Assembly (NCBI GenBank): GCA_964019415.1
Contig: OZ025887.1
Coordinates: 3,155,306 to 3,219,305 of the forward strand
Direction: 5' to 3'
DNA length: 64,000 bases
Source: Ianthella basta
Lineage: Eukaryota; Porifera; Demospongiae; Verongiida; Ianthellidae
A model generated the notes under the pieces. That model was not told where the DNA came from. It made no database searches and worked only from the letters and a program-made list of their open reading frames with translations. This document shows, one piece after another, positions 31,729 through 41,660 of the stretch (position 1 is the first letter of the stretch; each line of letters opens with the position of its first letter). A program made the position numbers and the translations under genes.

Positions 31729-31832
31729 GTCTTGCATAGCCAGACCACTTCTTCCCCTCCATTTTATATGATGACATTCAATGATGTCATCATATAAAAT
31801 GGAGGGGAGGAAGCGGTCTGGCTATGCAAGAC
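31729..31832. mobile_element. 104-bp near-perfect palindromic mini-element with TA flanks
   Basis: GTCTTGCATAGCCAGACC at the left and its complement at the right end, with the arms continuing through CCCCTCCATTTTATATGATG to an almost perfect centre. TA at 31727-31728 and 31833-31834. The small number of mismatches implies recent origin or strong constraint. Confidence 0.85.
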
Positions 31833-32050
31833 TAGCCCTGTCCAGCAAATCACAAAGAGCCTTCCCAAGTGTAACCATGCATCTGATTGGTGCTCGTGAT
31901 CATTGCTGTTCACATGACCAATAGCCGTGAAATGGCCATCTGGTTACCAGACCAATAGCCACAGGAATAATAATTAGCCAGCCAGCCACAAAACAAGATG
32001 CGAAACATGAACACAACAGAACCTGGAGGATCTATGGCACCACATGGCTT

Positions 32051-35000
32051 CTAAGCGTCTACATCGTCTCTGCAAGCATGGGCTAGTTCAGACAGCTTTG
32101 CTATCCATGGCATGTAATCAGGTTCTTCATGAGTGGATGTGTTCAGGAGAAACCTAAGGAGGCTTTGCCACTCCAACTGATGCCAGTACCTGCAATACAT
32201 GTGAATTGTGTACAGCCGGCTGACTAGTGCTTGTACACTGCACACTACACAATCACACCACTGTACATGCTGAACACAAGCATATATCTGTCCATGCAAG
32301 CTATGCCAACACACAAATACACTGTACTACAAACCACATGCAAAGCACTACATAGCACAAGTGCTTGGTGTTGCTAGGTGACTAACCTGGGCACCTTCCT
32401 TCGGGCTGTGTACTCCTTGGTATTCTCATTGTAGAGGACACAAAAGTTATAATTGTGGTGGGCCACAATGTGAACAGTTGTCGCCACTGCGTACGTGTCC
32501 ACCTGCAGTTTCAGGTAGGTCACAAAATGCATGGTACACATACAAGAATCAGTGCAGGTTGTTACAATTATGCACACACATTGACAGAGGATCCCATGCT
32601 TAAGGCAGTACCTGGTACTTCCATGGTTCATTCCTTTTCATCTGCTCACACTCAAAGCTTGAGGTGTAGGAGGTACCAGTGAAGGCTACATCCCTGGGGA
32701 AGGCCCTCAGGTCTACTGCACGGGAGAAGTCTCCCAAAGCCAAGGTGGGACCACCAGCACTGCAACATGAGGACCAGAGAGGGCCTGAAAAAGTAACTGT
32801 TATAAAGAAACGCCCAGGTTGCCGTAGAGCACGGTGACAATAAGGACTTAGCATCAGTCCACCAGCTACTCATGCATTATGATCACTGTCAACTACATAC
32901 TATGTGGATACATCCTTACCTCTGCTCCCTTATAAACAGATTGTCTGGCTTGATGTCCCCATGAAGGATCCCTATACTGTGCAGGGCACTAAGAGCAAGG
33001 AGAATGTCAGCGACATAGGCTAAGGCTGAGGCTTCTGATGTCACAGGTTGGCTGTTTATGACGTCCAACAGTGTCCCACAGTGGTACAGGGGAAGCACCA
33101 GAAACGATGTGTCTGCCAAGATGCAGGCACTCAACACTTTCACAAACAACTCCTGCAATCAATTCCACAATCATGAAGGGACGATTATTCAAGTAACACT
33201 ACTAAATGCATTCACTAGTTACATACTCATGTACATAGGAAACAGTCAGAGCAAACCTTGTCAACTGATGGCTGTTCTTCATCCAATCTCCTGCGAACTT
33301 CCTTTAAGACAGCACACTCCCACTGATCAGCTGGCTGCTGGATCTATGTACAAATACATAGCTTGTGCTGACTGCCAGTGATACACACAGTGGTGGGTGC
33401 ATGCAGGTAGTGTTGCTTATACATATATTGCAACATCTGTCTGACCTTGACTGCTACTTCACGGCTGTCAGTTGTTACTGCCTTGTAAATCACTGCAAAG
33501 CCTCCTTCACCAATTTTATTCATGAGGTGGCATTGCATCCCTGCACATATGCATTGACAATAATTGTTGAATTCAGACAGTATAGGAGAATGGAAGTGAA
33601 GAACATTAGATACAGGCATTTACAATTATGTGTGCTATACCAGAAACTGTCAAGATCGATATTCCCTTCAAATGTACTGCACACACAACACAAATTGCAT
33701 ACCAAGATCAATGTACGACTGCTCCAGTGGCTGCGGGGGATCCTCATCCCTTCGTGGCACAGGGCTCCCTCCCACTGCTGACAGCATAAACTGGACAGCC
33801 TCCAGCTTAAATGGGTTGAAACAGACATTGCCCTTAGCAGAATACAGTGGTGTAGGTACAGCTGTGGACACACTGGAGGCATACAGATTCCTCCCAGCTG
33901 TGGAGTTCATGGCTCCTATGCTGGCACTGCTGCCACTACTGTAAGACTCGCGCTCTACTTCTGCAATTGTCTCCATTGGCATCCCCTTCCAAGGCTGGTG
34001 AAAGAAAGTGTGTCCCCCTCCCTGTCCAGCAGGGGCAGACAGGTCCTCAGTTGGTGATTTGGGTGCCTCAACCTCGGGGTAGCTTGGATCCAGCTTCAGT
34101 TTGCCCAGTTCACACTGAACATTAGTCACATCTAAACTAGGCAGCACTGCACACATACAGACACACTCCAGCTAAAGGAGAGAGCCAACAAGTATGTACA
34201 CGAAACCATGTGAACATGCACAAACCTGAGGCAGTTTTCTCCCAGTGGTTTGGAGTGGAGCTAAACTTGCTAAGTGGCAGCATTGGGCGTGGGATATCAG
34301 CCATTGTCACACTCTCTTCAAACACAGTCTGTGACTGGGTGGGCAGTGGGTCGGCCTGGACACCCCCTGACATCACATCGCCTATGTTGTGCATTGTGGC
34401 CGGCTGACTTGGCTCGGCCACCCAAGGGAACAAGCCAGACTGTGCCTGCACAGGTAAAACAGAGTAGACATTACACATAGCAACCACATGCAACTATCCA
34501 GGGGCCCAACCATCTACATACCTTCTCCACAGGTGGTGGTGCTGCAACAGTGGGTGCAGTTCCACCTTGACGCCCTGCCATGGGCCAGCCCACACCACTG
34601 GGTGGCTGGTCATCAGGGGGTGAGTCCTGGTACACCTCAAAGTTTCCTTCCAACAGTGACTCAGTGTCCACACTGTCATTGTCCTTTAGGTCCTTTAACA
34701 CCTTCAGTGGTTGTCTGGAGATTGCGGCTTGCTTCACAGAAAGCTGACTGCTGTTGTCTGTTGTAAGGCAACATTACATTAATGCTAATGCAGATGGCTG
34801 TACCGCTACCATACCAATTCAATGGGAGGTCAGACTAGCACTAGCTGAATGGCACAGTCATACATGCCATCTGAATACGTACATAGGCTTGTAACCACCA
34901 CTGAGTGCATATTAGTTATTTTGCAGATTTTCACTAATATACTCTTGTATCTGTTGCCATACTCACTGTGGATAGTTAGCTAGCTACTTAGTCACATGCA

Positions 35001-36239
35001 TGTATGTAGCTACAAGAAAATTAGGAATACAGGGTGAACTCTATGGAAATGCGGCTTATCACGGTGTTGAGTTACTGTTGCTTGTTTCTATGCTTTTTCT
35101 GCTGGCCATTCCTAAATCACTTTTAATTCTAAAGGAATTTTTATACACTAGTATATATAAGGCGTAATCGTCGTTTCGATTGCAAAGGCAATATAAGTGA
35201 GAATACCTGTAAAGAAAGCTCAGGTGAAGCGGGGGGGGGGGGGGCAATTTGGCATGAGAGTCCCATGCAGTGTATCTGCAAACGTGCACCTAACACTCTC
35301 ACCAAGTCTCCTTGATGCATGAATTGACTGCATACTGTCCTCGTACACCTGGAAGCTGCCTTGGTTGGTGCTCTCCATTACAGACGAGAGGTTGGTAGCC
35401 CTGGATGCCCTCATTGATTGCTTCCCTGGTCTAGCAGAGCTGGGCTGGTCTACACAGGAGCTGTCTTCAAACACCTGCACATGATGGATATGTGCTGGAG
35501 GCATGACTCCAGGCTATGTGTGTACATGAGTAGTATCAGCCATGTGGACCCGACCTTGAAGGTGCCACCAGCCAGTGACACACTGCTGTCATAGGCACTG
35601 AAGTTGCTAGTATAACTCCGGCTGTCACTAAAGGAAAGCATCTTCTGTGGACTTCCCAGCACAAAGGAGCAAGCAAGAGAAAGTTACTGCCTACATGCAC
35701 ATGCGAAGCACCAATCCCCAATTTCAGGGACACACTCAGACTGATGAATTGGTTGACTACTCACGTCCTGCTACTATGGTCCAGGTGGTTCCAGCCAGGG
35801 CCTCCTTGGGGAGTGAAGGCATAACTCTGCTGTGACTGCAACAGTTTGTTGAGAGAAGAATGCTGAGGTGCAGGGTCCTGGGCAGGAACACAAGGCAAGT
35901 TACTTGTAATGACCATGTACGTATGACAATAATAATGTACAGCCTGTATCCGTCGCAGTGTATGTGTGCACTGCCACACACTTGGGCAAGTTGTATGGGA
36001 TGCTCCACATTGCTTCTACCCTTGTACACAGGCAAGCCCTTGAGAGTGTTGATTGGATCTCCAGGCATGCATGTGAACTCCATAACACTGTCATTGACAT
36101 CCTCTGGAAGCACCTGGTACTTCTCCATCTTAGCTCGGATCATCTCGAGGCTGGCCTCCCCTCCACTCCGTGGGTATACCAGCTCTTTAGGGTACATCAC
36201 TTGGCAAATGCCCTGATGGTAGAACTTGTCATCCCGCAC
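32051..36239 (-). CDS. BUB1: BUB1/BUBR1-type mitotic checkpoint kinase, about 13 exons, N-terminus not found
   Basis: Recognised minus-strand exons: 36239-about 35987 (GLEBS-like QVMYPKELVYPRSGGEASLE), about 35880-35775, about 35660-35548, about 35480-35270, 34756-about 34515, about 34445-34220 and about 34147-33703. The kinase exons are 33540-33446, 33343-33257, 33152-32920, 32784-32612, 32502-32387 and 32189-32051. The linker repeats short FEVYQDS/FQVYEDS/VFEDSS motifs. The kinase shows the glycine loop KIGEGGFAVIYKA, the VAVK lysine, QQPADQWE, the catalytic loop LHGDIKPDNLF, then LALGDFSRAVDLRAFP where DFG would stand, and EPWKYQVDTYAVATTVH. BUB1 and BUBR1 act at kinetochores with BUB3, which binds GLEBS. 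The usual N-terminal Mad3/BUB1 TPR region was not found upstream, and no KEN box was noticed. Whether it is BUB1 or the unsplit ancestor cannot be said. Confidence 0.8.
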
Positions 36240-36596
36240 CTAAGTACATGCGTGACATCAGTCAGCAAACACTCACAAGTTACAGTAGACCTAGCAAATG
36301 GCAATAACGCATATGCAGTGTCTATAGTGCACTGCATCAGCACTTAGCACAGCAGGTTAACTTGTAGTGGGCACCATACATGTGCAACGCCAACACCACT
36401 CCACAGTGACCTGTTACATTACATGAATGTGATCACATCATCAGGACTAAGCCAATTAGTAATTACCAGTAAATGAGAAGTCTTTCATGTTTAAAAGAAT
36501 GCAGTGTGCCTGCACCCCAAACCTTGCTAGTAATGTCCTCATGCATGCCATGAGTATGGCCAGTAGGTATTGGGGGGAGGCAGCACCACTGGTGGT

Positions 36597-37406
36597 CTAG
36601 AATACACATTCAGAAACCACAGATTGTTGAATGGCATTGGCTTCAAGTCTCCAGATTAGCTGGGCAGTCGACCAGTGAACAGCAGCCCCTACCAAAATAT
36701 CAAACTGCTTCACTGGTGGATGCAATGATGTATAATTCTAACTCCCACAACATCACTATAGGTGTTACTGCTTGCCCCAGAGGAGTATGCTAAACACACT
36801 AAACGCACTCTGTCCTGAACTGCCAGGTTGATCAACCAATAGAGTGACTTGTCGAAGACAATGTTAAAGTGGTGGAACTGCTGGTATACCAGAACCGCAT
36901 CACAGAGGTGCAGAGTGAACATTGGACAAGCATCGTCATTGGCTACCGTGACCAGCTTTTATTTTCTTGGAAGCGGAGAAAGTACAATGACAGAAGCAAG
37001 CTGACAACATAATAGACCAGGAGTCTTGCAAACTAGCAATATAACCCCTTCCCCTCACACACCTCACTCTGACATGGTCACTTTAACAGCAAATAACAAC
37101 TATTAGTATACCAGTGCTAGACGTTGGGCGCTGCACTAAATCAACGGCTAACTGGTATTAATGTGACAGAGACAATACTTCGAGCTCACCGCATGATCAC
37201 CAATCCCATCCGATGGACGATAGAAGTCATAGGACACCTCGAACTTTACACCCTTAGGCTTTTCTGTCAGTGGCTTTCGAATTGCCTGAACTAAATAGTG
37301 AAGGAAAACGTCGTGTATATATATATAGCCAGCAACGGAGGGATGACAACTGGGCCCTGGTAACCAACGTACAGGGTCTTCTGTTCTCTTGGTTGATGAG
37401 ACTCAT
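36597..37406 (-). CDS. Unrecognised 137-aa protein, 4 exons
   Basis: Exons 37406-37373, 37290-37190, 36955-36769 and 36688-36597 fit in phase (138 codons with stop) with usable GT-AG signals. The protein starts MSLINQENRRP, contains VKFEVSYDFYRPSDGIGDHA, TLHLCDAVLVYQQFHHFN and SLYWLINLAVQDRVRLVCLA, and ends WRLEANAIQQSVVSECVF. No signal peptide, membrane span or known motif is evident; the middle looks like a compact alpha/beta fold. Codons are evenly used and other frames are closed, which supports real coding. It is head-to-head with the TMEM79-like gene (55 bp apart) and 357 bp from the first recognised BUB1 exon on the same strand, so an alternative is that these exons belong to the BUB1 transcript's 5' part; the in-frame stop at 36597 argues against that. 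Confidence 0.45.
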
Positions 37407-37461
37407 GGTCAGCAAAATTCCCGCTGAAAACGTCACATGATCAAGATCACGTGCTAAGAAA
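37407..37461. promoter_or_regulatory. Bidirectional promoter with E-box
   Basis: Only 55 bp separate the two divergent ATGs. CACGTG (37448-37453) and CACATGATC (about 37433) are E-box-like sites. A second CACGTG lies at 40380-40385 ahead of the tandem paralogue. Confidence 0.4.
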
Positions 37462-38028
37462 ATGGCTACCGGGACGAGCGTAGAAGACAAGCAAAGCCCC
37501 CAGCCTAACTTTAAGGTGTACATACACGGCCACATTCTCGGTACTGGAGCGGTAGCTGCTAGTCTTTGCATAGCGTATAAGTACGGTGGGCGTATACCCG
37601 TTCCTTCCAGCCTGGATGCTGCCACCAAATTGGGCTACACTGCGAAGTGGTTGCTGCTACCCTCCTCAACTGTGATGCTGGCTTTCATGAATGTGGCTAG
37701 GTGGAGAGGAAAGGCAAAGGTCTGGCCCTTGAGTGGTAGGGAACACCTGTTGGAATTGCCGAAGAGCATCTGTGCCAACACTGTGGAGCAGTTCTGCATG
37801 TTCTCAGGCAGTCTACTGGCTCTGGGAGCGTGTGTGCAGACACCGGAACAGATGAGATTCATTCCAACAGCTGCAATGCTCTTTTTCATTGGCCGCATCC
37901 TGTTCATGGTTGGCTACAGCATCAAACCAGAGTACCGTGGCTTGGGCATGAGTATCAACTTTGCCCTTGACTACTTCACCCTCGGAGCTACTGCATACCT
38001 CATGTGGAAGTATGGAATTGCCAATTAG
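37462..38028 (+). CDS. TMEM79-like MAPEG-fold membrane protein, copy A (intronless)
   Basis: A frame of 188 codons. Hydrophobic segments at about residues 22-44, 68-84, 112-128 and 140-185 indicate four membrane spans. Conserved family-like segments are GRIPVPSSLDAATKLGYTA, SGREHLLELPKSICANTVEQ, PEQMRFIPTAAMLFFIGRIL and EYRGLGMSINF. The R(E)..L......NTVEQ and RFIP.....F..GR pattern resembles TMEM79/mattrin and other MAPEG (membrane-associated eicosanoid and glutathione metabolism) proteins. The function of this branch is unclear; it may be structural or enzymatic. It has a close tandem paralogue at 40468, with the C-terminal two thirds most alike. Confidence 0.75.
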   Translation: MATGTSVEDKQSPQPNFKVYIHGHILGTGAVAASLCIAYKYGGRIPVPSSLDAATKLGYTAKWLLLPSSTVMLAFMNVARWRGKAKVWPLSGREHLLELPKSICANTVEQFCMFSGSLLALGACVQTPEQMRFIPTAAMLFFIGRILFMVGYSIKPEYRGLGMSINFALDYFTLGATAYLMWKYGIAN

Positions 38029-38580
38029 CTAAGAAACCTGATATATAGTCCAATTGCATACAATGTAGGCTGCATCTCTAGCATTATTCTTGCTGCTGTT
38101 TTAAGGCTCTTATCACATTTGATTTCATTACTATAATTTATGCTTTGCCTTGAGGTTGTGTGGTTGTTGACTAGTGCTCGTGACATGTTGTCCTAGGTCT
38201 TGTGTGCTAGACCACAGGCCTTTTGTTTTGCCAAACAATAGTGACTTTGCTTATTTAGTAATTAGAAGCACACTATACTATCAATCCATGTACAATATAC
38301 GTAACCCATACTGTAACAACACAGTACAAACAGAGAAACAGTGTGTAATAAAAATGCATACAGTTGGTTGAAGGGGAGGCATTCAGTGAAGGAGTGGCTG
38401 CTAGTGGAAAATATAGCTAGTACATACCTCAGTATCAATCAATCAATCAGACATACAGCTTTTCTCCTCAATAGGAGGTCACCCTAAGTACAGAGAAATA
38501 TCAAATAATGTAGCAGTTAGTATAATTATACTAAGCACATGCAGTTCTGGCATTAATAATTTACTATGTATGAGAATGTC
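38029..38580. other. Non-coding stretch after TMEM79-like A
   Basis: AT-rich 3' flank; no gene seen. ATCAATCAATCAATC repeats at about 38434-38448. Confidence 0.5.
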
Positions 38581-38589
38581 ATTCTATAT

Positions 38590-38960
38590 CAGCTATCCAC
38601 TTCATTCTTGGCCATCCTCTCGGTCTCCTGCACACATCATCTTTGAACACTCTCCTCAACCTCTCCTGTGACATTCCTTCAATCCTCTAGTCTCATACCC
38701 AGACCCACTTTCGCCCCCCCAACGTGGGTCTGGGTACAAGACTATCAACTCTCTCTCCACTCCTTTTTCCTGTCTGTGACTGCTAGCACTGCTTCAACCC
38801 CCAGCCTTCTTCAATGTCTTCATTCGAAACTCTGTCCAATCTGGTCACACATTCTATTTTCCTGAGGTACCTCATCTCCATTGCCTGAATTCTGCTTCTG
38901 TGTCTCTTCTGAAGAGTCCAAGTCTCGCTCCCATACAACAGGGGCGGCACAACCATAGTG
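38590..38960 (-). mobile_element. LINE reverse-transcriptase C-terminal fragment, interrupted by a mini-element
   Basis: On the minus strand, LLYGSETWTLQKRHRSRIQA, MEMRYLRKIECVTRLDRVSN and EDIEEGWG (about 38960-38770) are the hallmark region after the reverse transcriptase of many LINEs (LYGSETWT...MR.LR.I..V...DRV.N..I). The continuation ERLRRVFKDDVCRRPRGWPR lies at about 38680-38590, on the far side of the palindromic element 38690-38742. Truncated and non-functional. Confidence 0.75.
38690..38742. mobile_element. 53-bp palindromic mini-element (TACCCAGACCCA) nested in a LINE fragment
   Basis: GTCTCATACCCAGACCCA pairs with TGGGTCTGGGTACAAGAC; TA on both sides (38688-38689, 38743-38744). 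Its position inside the older LINE fragment shows it arrived later. Confidence 0.8.
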
Positions 38961-40230
38961 TTAATTACTCTTAGTTTAGTTGCCTTGGTAGCTATTTTTG
39001 CTAAAATTATTGCGGTATAACTGCATACCTACTATTTTGTGCAAAATGAATTGCTGACATGCAAATCACTGTTACTTGCATATAATATATGGAAGATTAC
39101 AACTACTAAGGCTAGGACTGATGTTGATTTACACTTCGTAGCTTCATTTGTGTACACAGTGGACAAGGTTCGCGCGCGACATGACATGTCGACATCTGTT
39201 ATTAGCGTGATGCCACAAAAATGGCTGTCGTGCGCAAAGATAATTAAATTGCTTAGAATGGTACAAAGAAGCGTTACTTAGACATTTGAGAGGCGAACGA
39301 ATCATAGCAAAATCTGTAACATACCTGATCTGTGATATTAACATGGGAATACCGTGTAACTAGCCGGTATTTCGGTATCCGGTTTATAAGATGCAAATAG
39401 CTAGCTAGCTATAGCTAGCTACTTGCAAATATACAATACCTTCAGTGGCTTCACAGTAATGAAACAATACCTGTAACCACGGTATAACTACATACTGGTA
39501 TACCGCCCACCCTTAAATTACTGTGTACTATTACATGATGCGCTATTATGCAGTGTTTGTATAATAGCCACATGTATTTCACACAAATAATATGTTTATA
39601 TAGCATGTAGCTAAGGCATGCTTGTAAGAATATAATGTGCCTACAACAAAATAGTGATGGTCAGACAAGTAACTCACATGATTGTATGCAAGCATACATT
39701 CAGTGTCAGAGGTTAATTGTAAGCAAGAGCCTGATGACTGCAAACTTCACAACTCATGTCCTTGAACAATCTCGTTTTCACCTTTGCATGTGTTGCTGAC
39801 CTTCCTCTGGAAGCTCAGTTTCCTCAACTCTAGTGATATCACTAAACCTTTCCATGGTGTGAGCTTTGAAAGTCATTGATTCTGAGAAAATCAAGTAACT
39901 AGCTGACTTAAAACGAAAGAGCTTAATTTGTGCCTGAGTCGAAAGAATGCAAGACACTAGCTAACCCGAAAGTTTCCAGTTAACAACAGACATGAGCATG
40001 AGGGCATGAGCACTTCAAATACTCACAACTAGCTATCCCTGTCTTTGCTGTTGCAACTGAATCTCCAACTGGTGTCAACATCACTTGCCGATGCTGACAC
40101 CAGTCAGGAGATGCACCTTCCCTTCTAGCTAAATTAATGTTTTGCTGATCATTGCTGAAACCAATGATGTCCAAAATCATATCTTCATTCGAGTTTTTGC
40201 ACTGATTCATACAAGACTTGCAAGACACTA
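38961..40230. other. AT-rich repeat-like intergenic stretch
   Basis: No gene supported. It contains repeated ACGGTATAACT/GGTATACCG-type motifs (39015-39030, 39480-39512) and alternating TAGCTAGC at 39398-39424, consistent with decayed transposons. Confidence 0.5.
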
Positions 40231-40371
40231 GTCTCATGCCCAGACCCAAGTGCGTCCCGCCGGCGGTGCATGCGAGGCTGGGCGAGCGTAGTACTGTACT
40301 ACTGTAGTATCTATGGTACTAGTCTGGCTAGCTAGACCGTACGCCTATTGGGACGGTCTAGCTAGCCAGAC
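40231..40371. mobile_element. Two adjacent palindromic mini-elements
   Basis: GTCTCATGCCCAGACCC begins at 40231 (TA before it), with a degraded partner near 40275-40288. A near-perfect 50-bp palindrome GTCTGGCTAGCTAGACCGT...ACGGTCTAGCTAGCCAGAC lies at 40322-40371 with TA on both sides. The second belongs to the same kind as 30111-30183. Confidence 0.7.
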
Positions 40372-40467
40372 TAGCAAGTCACGTGCCGATGTTGTAGGAT
40401 TGCGTCATACCATCCACATCCTCCCCTCGAAGCTTCGTTGATCAAGCAATCGCGTGCTGTTGTAGAG

Positions 40468-41079
40468 ATGTCCTCTCCGAAAAAAGAATCTCCGAAGGTG
40501 CCACCACCTAATAAGATGGTAGGAGTGGTGCTGTCTGTTCTTGGTTTGATAACAGCTTCCGTCACTCTCTACCTGGGTTATCACGAAGGAAAATTTATTC
40601 CTGTTCCGGCTAGCCTAGACGTGGCCACGAAGTTGGGCTACACTGTCAAGTGGCTGCTGCTGCCTTCTTTCAGCGTGATGATAGCCTTGTTCAATGTGTC
40701 GAGGTCGAGGGAAAAGACAAATGCCTGGCACCTGAGTGGCAGGGAGCACTTGGTGGAATTGTCGAAGAACATCTGTGCCAATACTGTGGAGCAGTTCTGC
40801 GTGTTCTCTGGCAGTCTACTGGCTCTGGGAGTGTCTGTGCAGACACCGGAACAGATGAGATTCATTCCATTGACTGCTTTCCTGTTTTTCATTGGCCGCA
40901 TCTTGTTCATGGTTGGCTACACCATCAAACCTGATTACCGTGGCTTTGGCATGAGTATAAATTTTGCTGTTGGTTTCTTCACCTTTGGAACTAATGCATA
41001 CCTCATGTACAAGTATGGCCTGCTTGGGGGCCTGGAAGACAAGACTGACACTCTGACCGATAGCTTCAAGAGACCGTGA
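40468..41079 (+). CDS. TMEM79-like MAPEG-fold membrane protein, copy B (intronless tandem paralogue)
   Basis: The ATG at 40468 opens a 203-codon frame; codons just upstream are open but lack an ATG. The N-terminus MSSPKKESPKVPPPNKM is polar, followed by a hydrophobic stretch MVGVVLSVLGLITASVTLYL and three more hydrophobic blocks. GKFIPVPASLDVATKLGYTV, NICANTVEQFCVFSGSLLAL and PEQMRFIPLTAFLFFIGRIL are nearly identical to copy A. It ends with a longer polar tail (KTDTLTDSFKRP). The duplication is local (2.4 kb apart, same strand), and mini-elements have accumulated between the copies. Confidence 0.75.
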   Translation: MSSPKKESPKVPPPNKMVGVVLSVLGLITASVTLYLGYHEGKFIPVPASLDVATKLGYTVKWLLLPSFSVMIALFNVSRSREKTNAWHLSGREHLVELSKNICANTVEQFCVFSGSLLALGVSVQTPEQMRFIPLTAFLFFIGRILFMVGYTIKPDYRGFGMSINFAVGFFTFGTNAYLMYKYGLLGGLEDKTDTLTDSFKRP

Positions 41080-41660
41080 CATGAACGTGTGTGAAGACTA
41101 GCTTGTTTGCTCTTAGCTAAAACACCAAGTACGATGTGTAGCCAACTGTCTGTAGGCGTCCATTCATCTGTTTGCCATAGATCCTCTGTGGGTTGCCATG
41201 GAGAGTGTACACTTGAGTTCATCAGTGTAGGCAGTTACATGATCCAAATGCTTTCCAAACATCACTTGTGTTGCATCGACACCAGACAAAGCTTGCGCTG
41301 CTTGGACTGCAATCTTCTGCATGTTTACACTAATACTGCTTCATTGTATAAGCACGCCATGCATTTGTGGTTTGGGTCACTGGTAGTCTGTGCTAATGGG
41401 GATGGTGCCTGCATAAGAGCTGTGCTGGCATGCCGTGTCACTCCGGGTCCTCTCTCCTCCCGGCACACCATGCACCGCCTGGCGTGATCATCGTGCTGGA
41501 CCCCGTAGTGTGTCTACCTATAAACACACGGGATGTATATATATATGCGGCACATCATGTGTGGGAACAGGAAATTCATCAATGACACGTGACAGCAGTG
41601 CTTCCTGCACAGTACGAGGTGAACTGTGGTGACCGAGTTTCATTGTGACAGTCTCTCTCG
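41080..41660. other. Intergenic region before the RIN-type gene
   Basis: No gene recognised in this 0.6-kb stretch; a TATATATAT run lies at about 41535-41545. Confidence 0.4.

Noticed and set aside
40650-41222. Frames opposite or shifted relative to TMEM79-like copy B
   Set aside because: The conserved protein in the main frame explains them as shadows.
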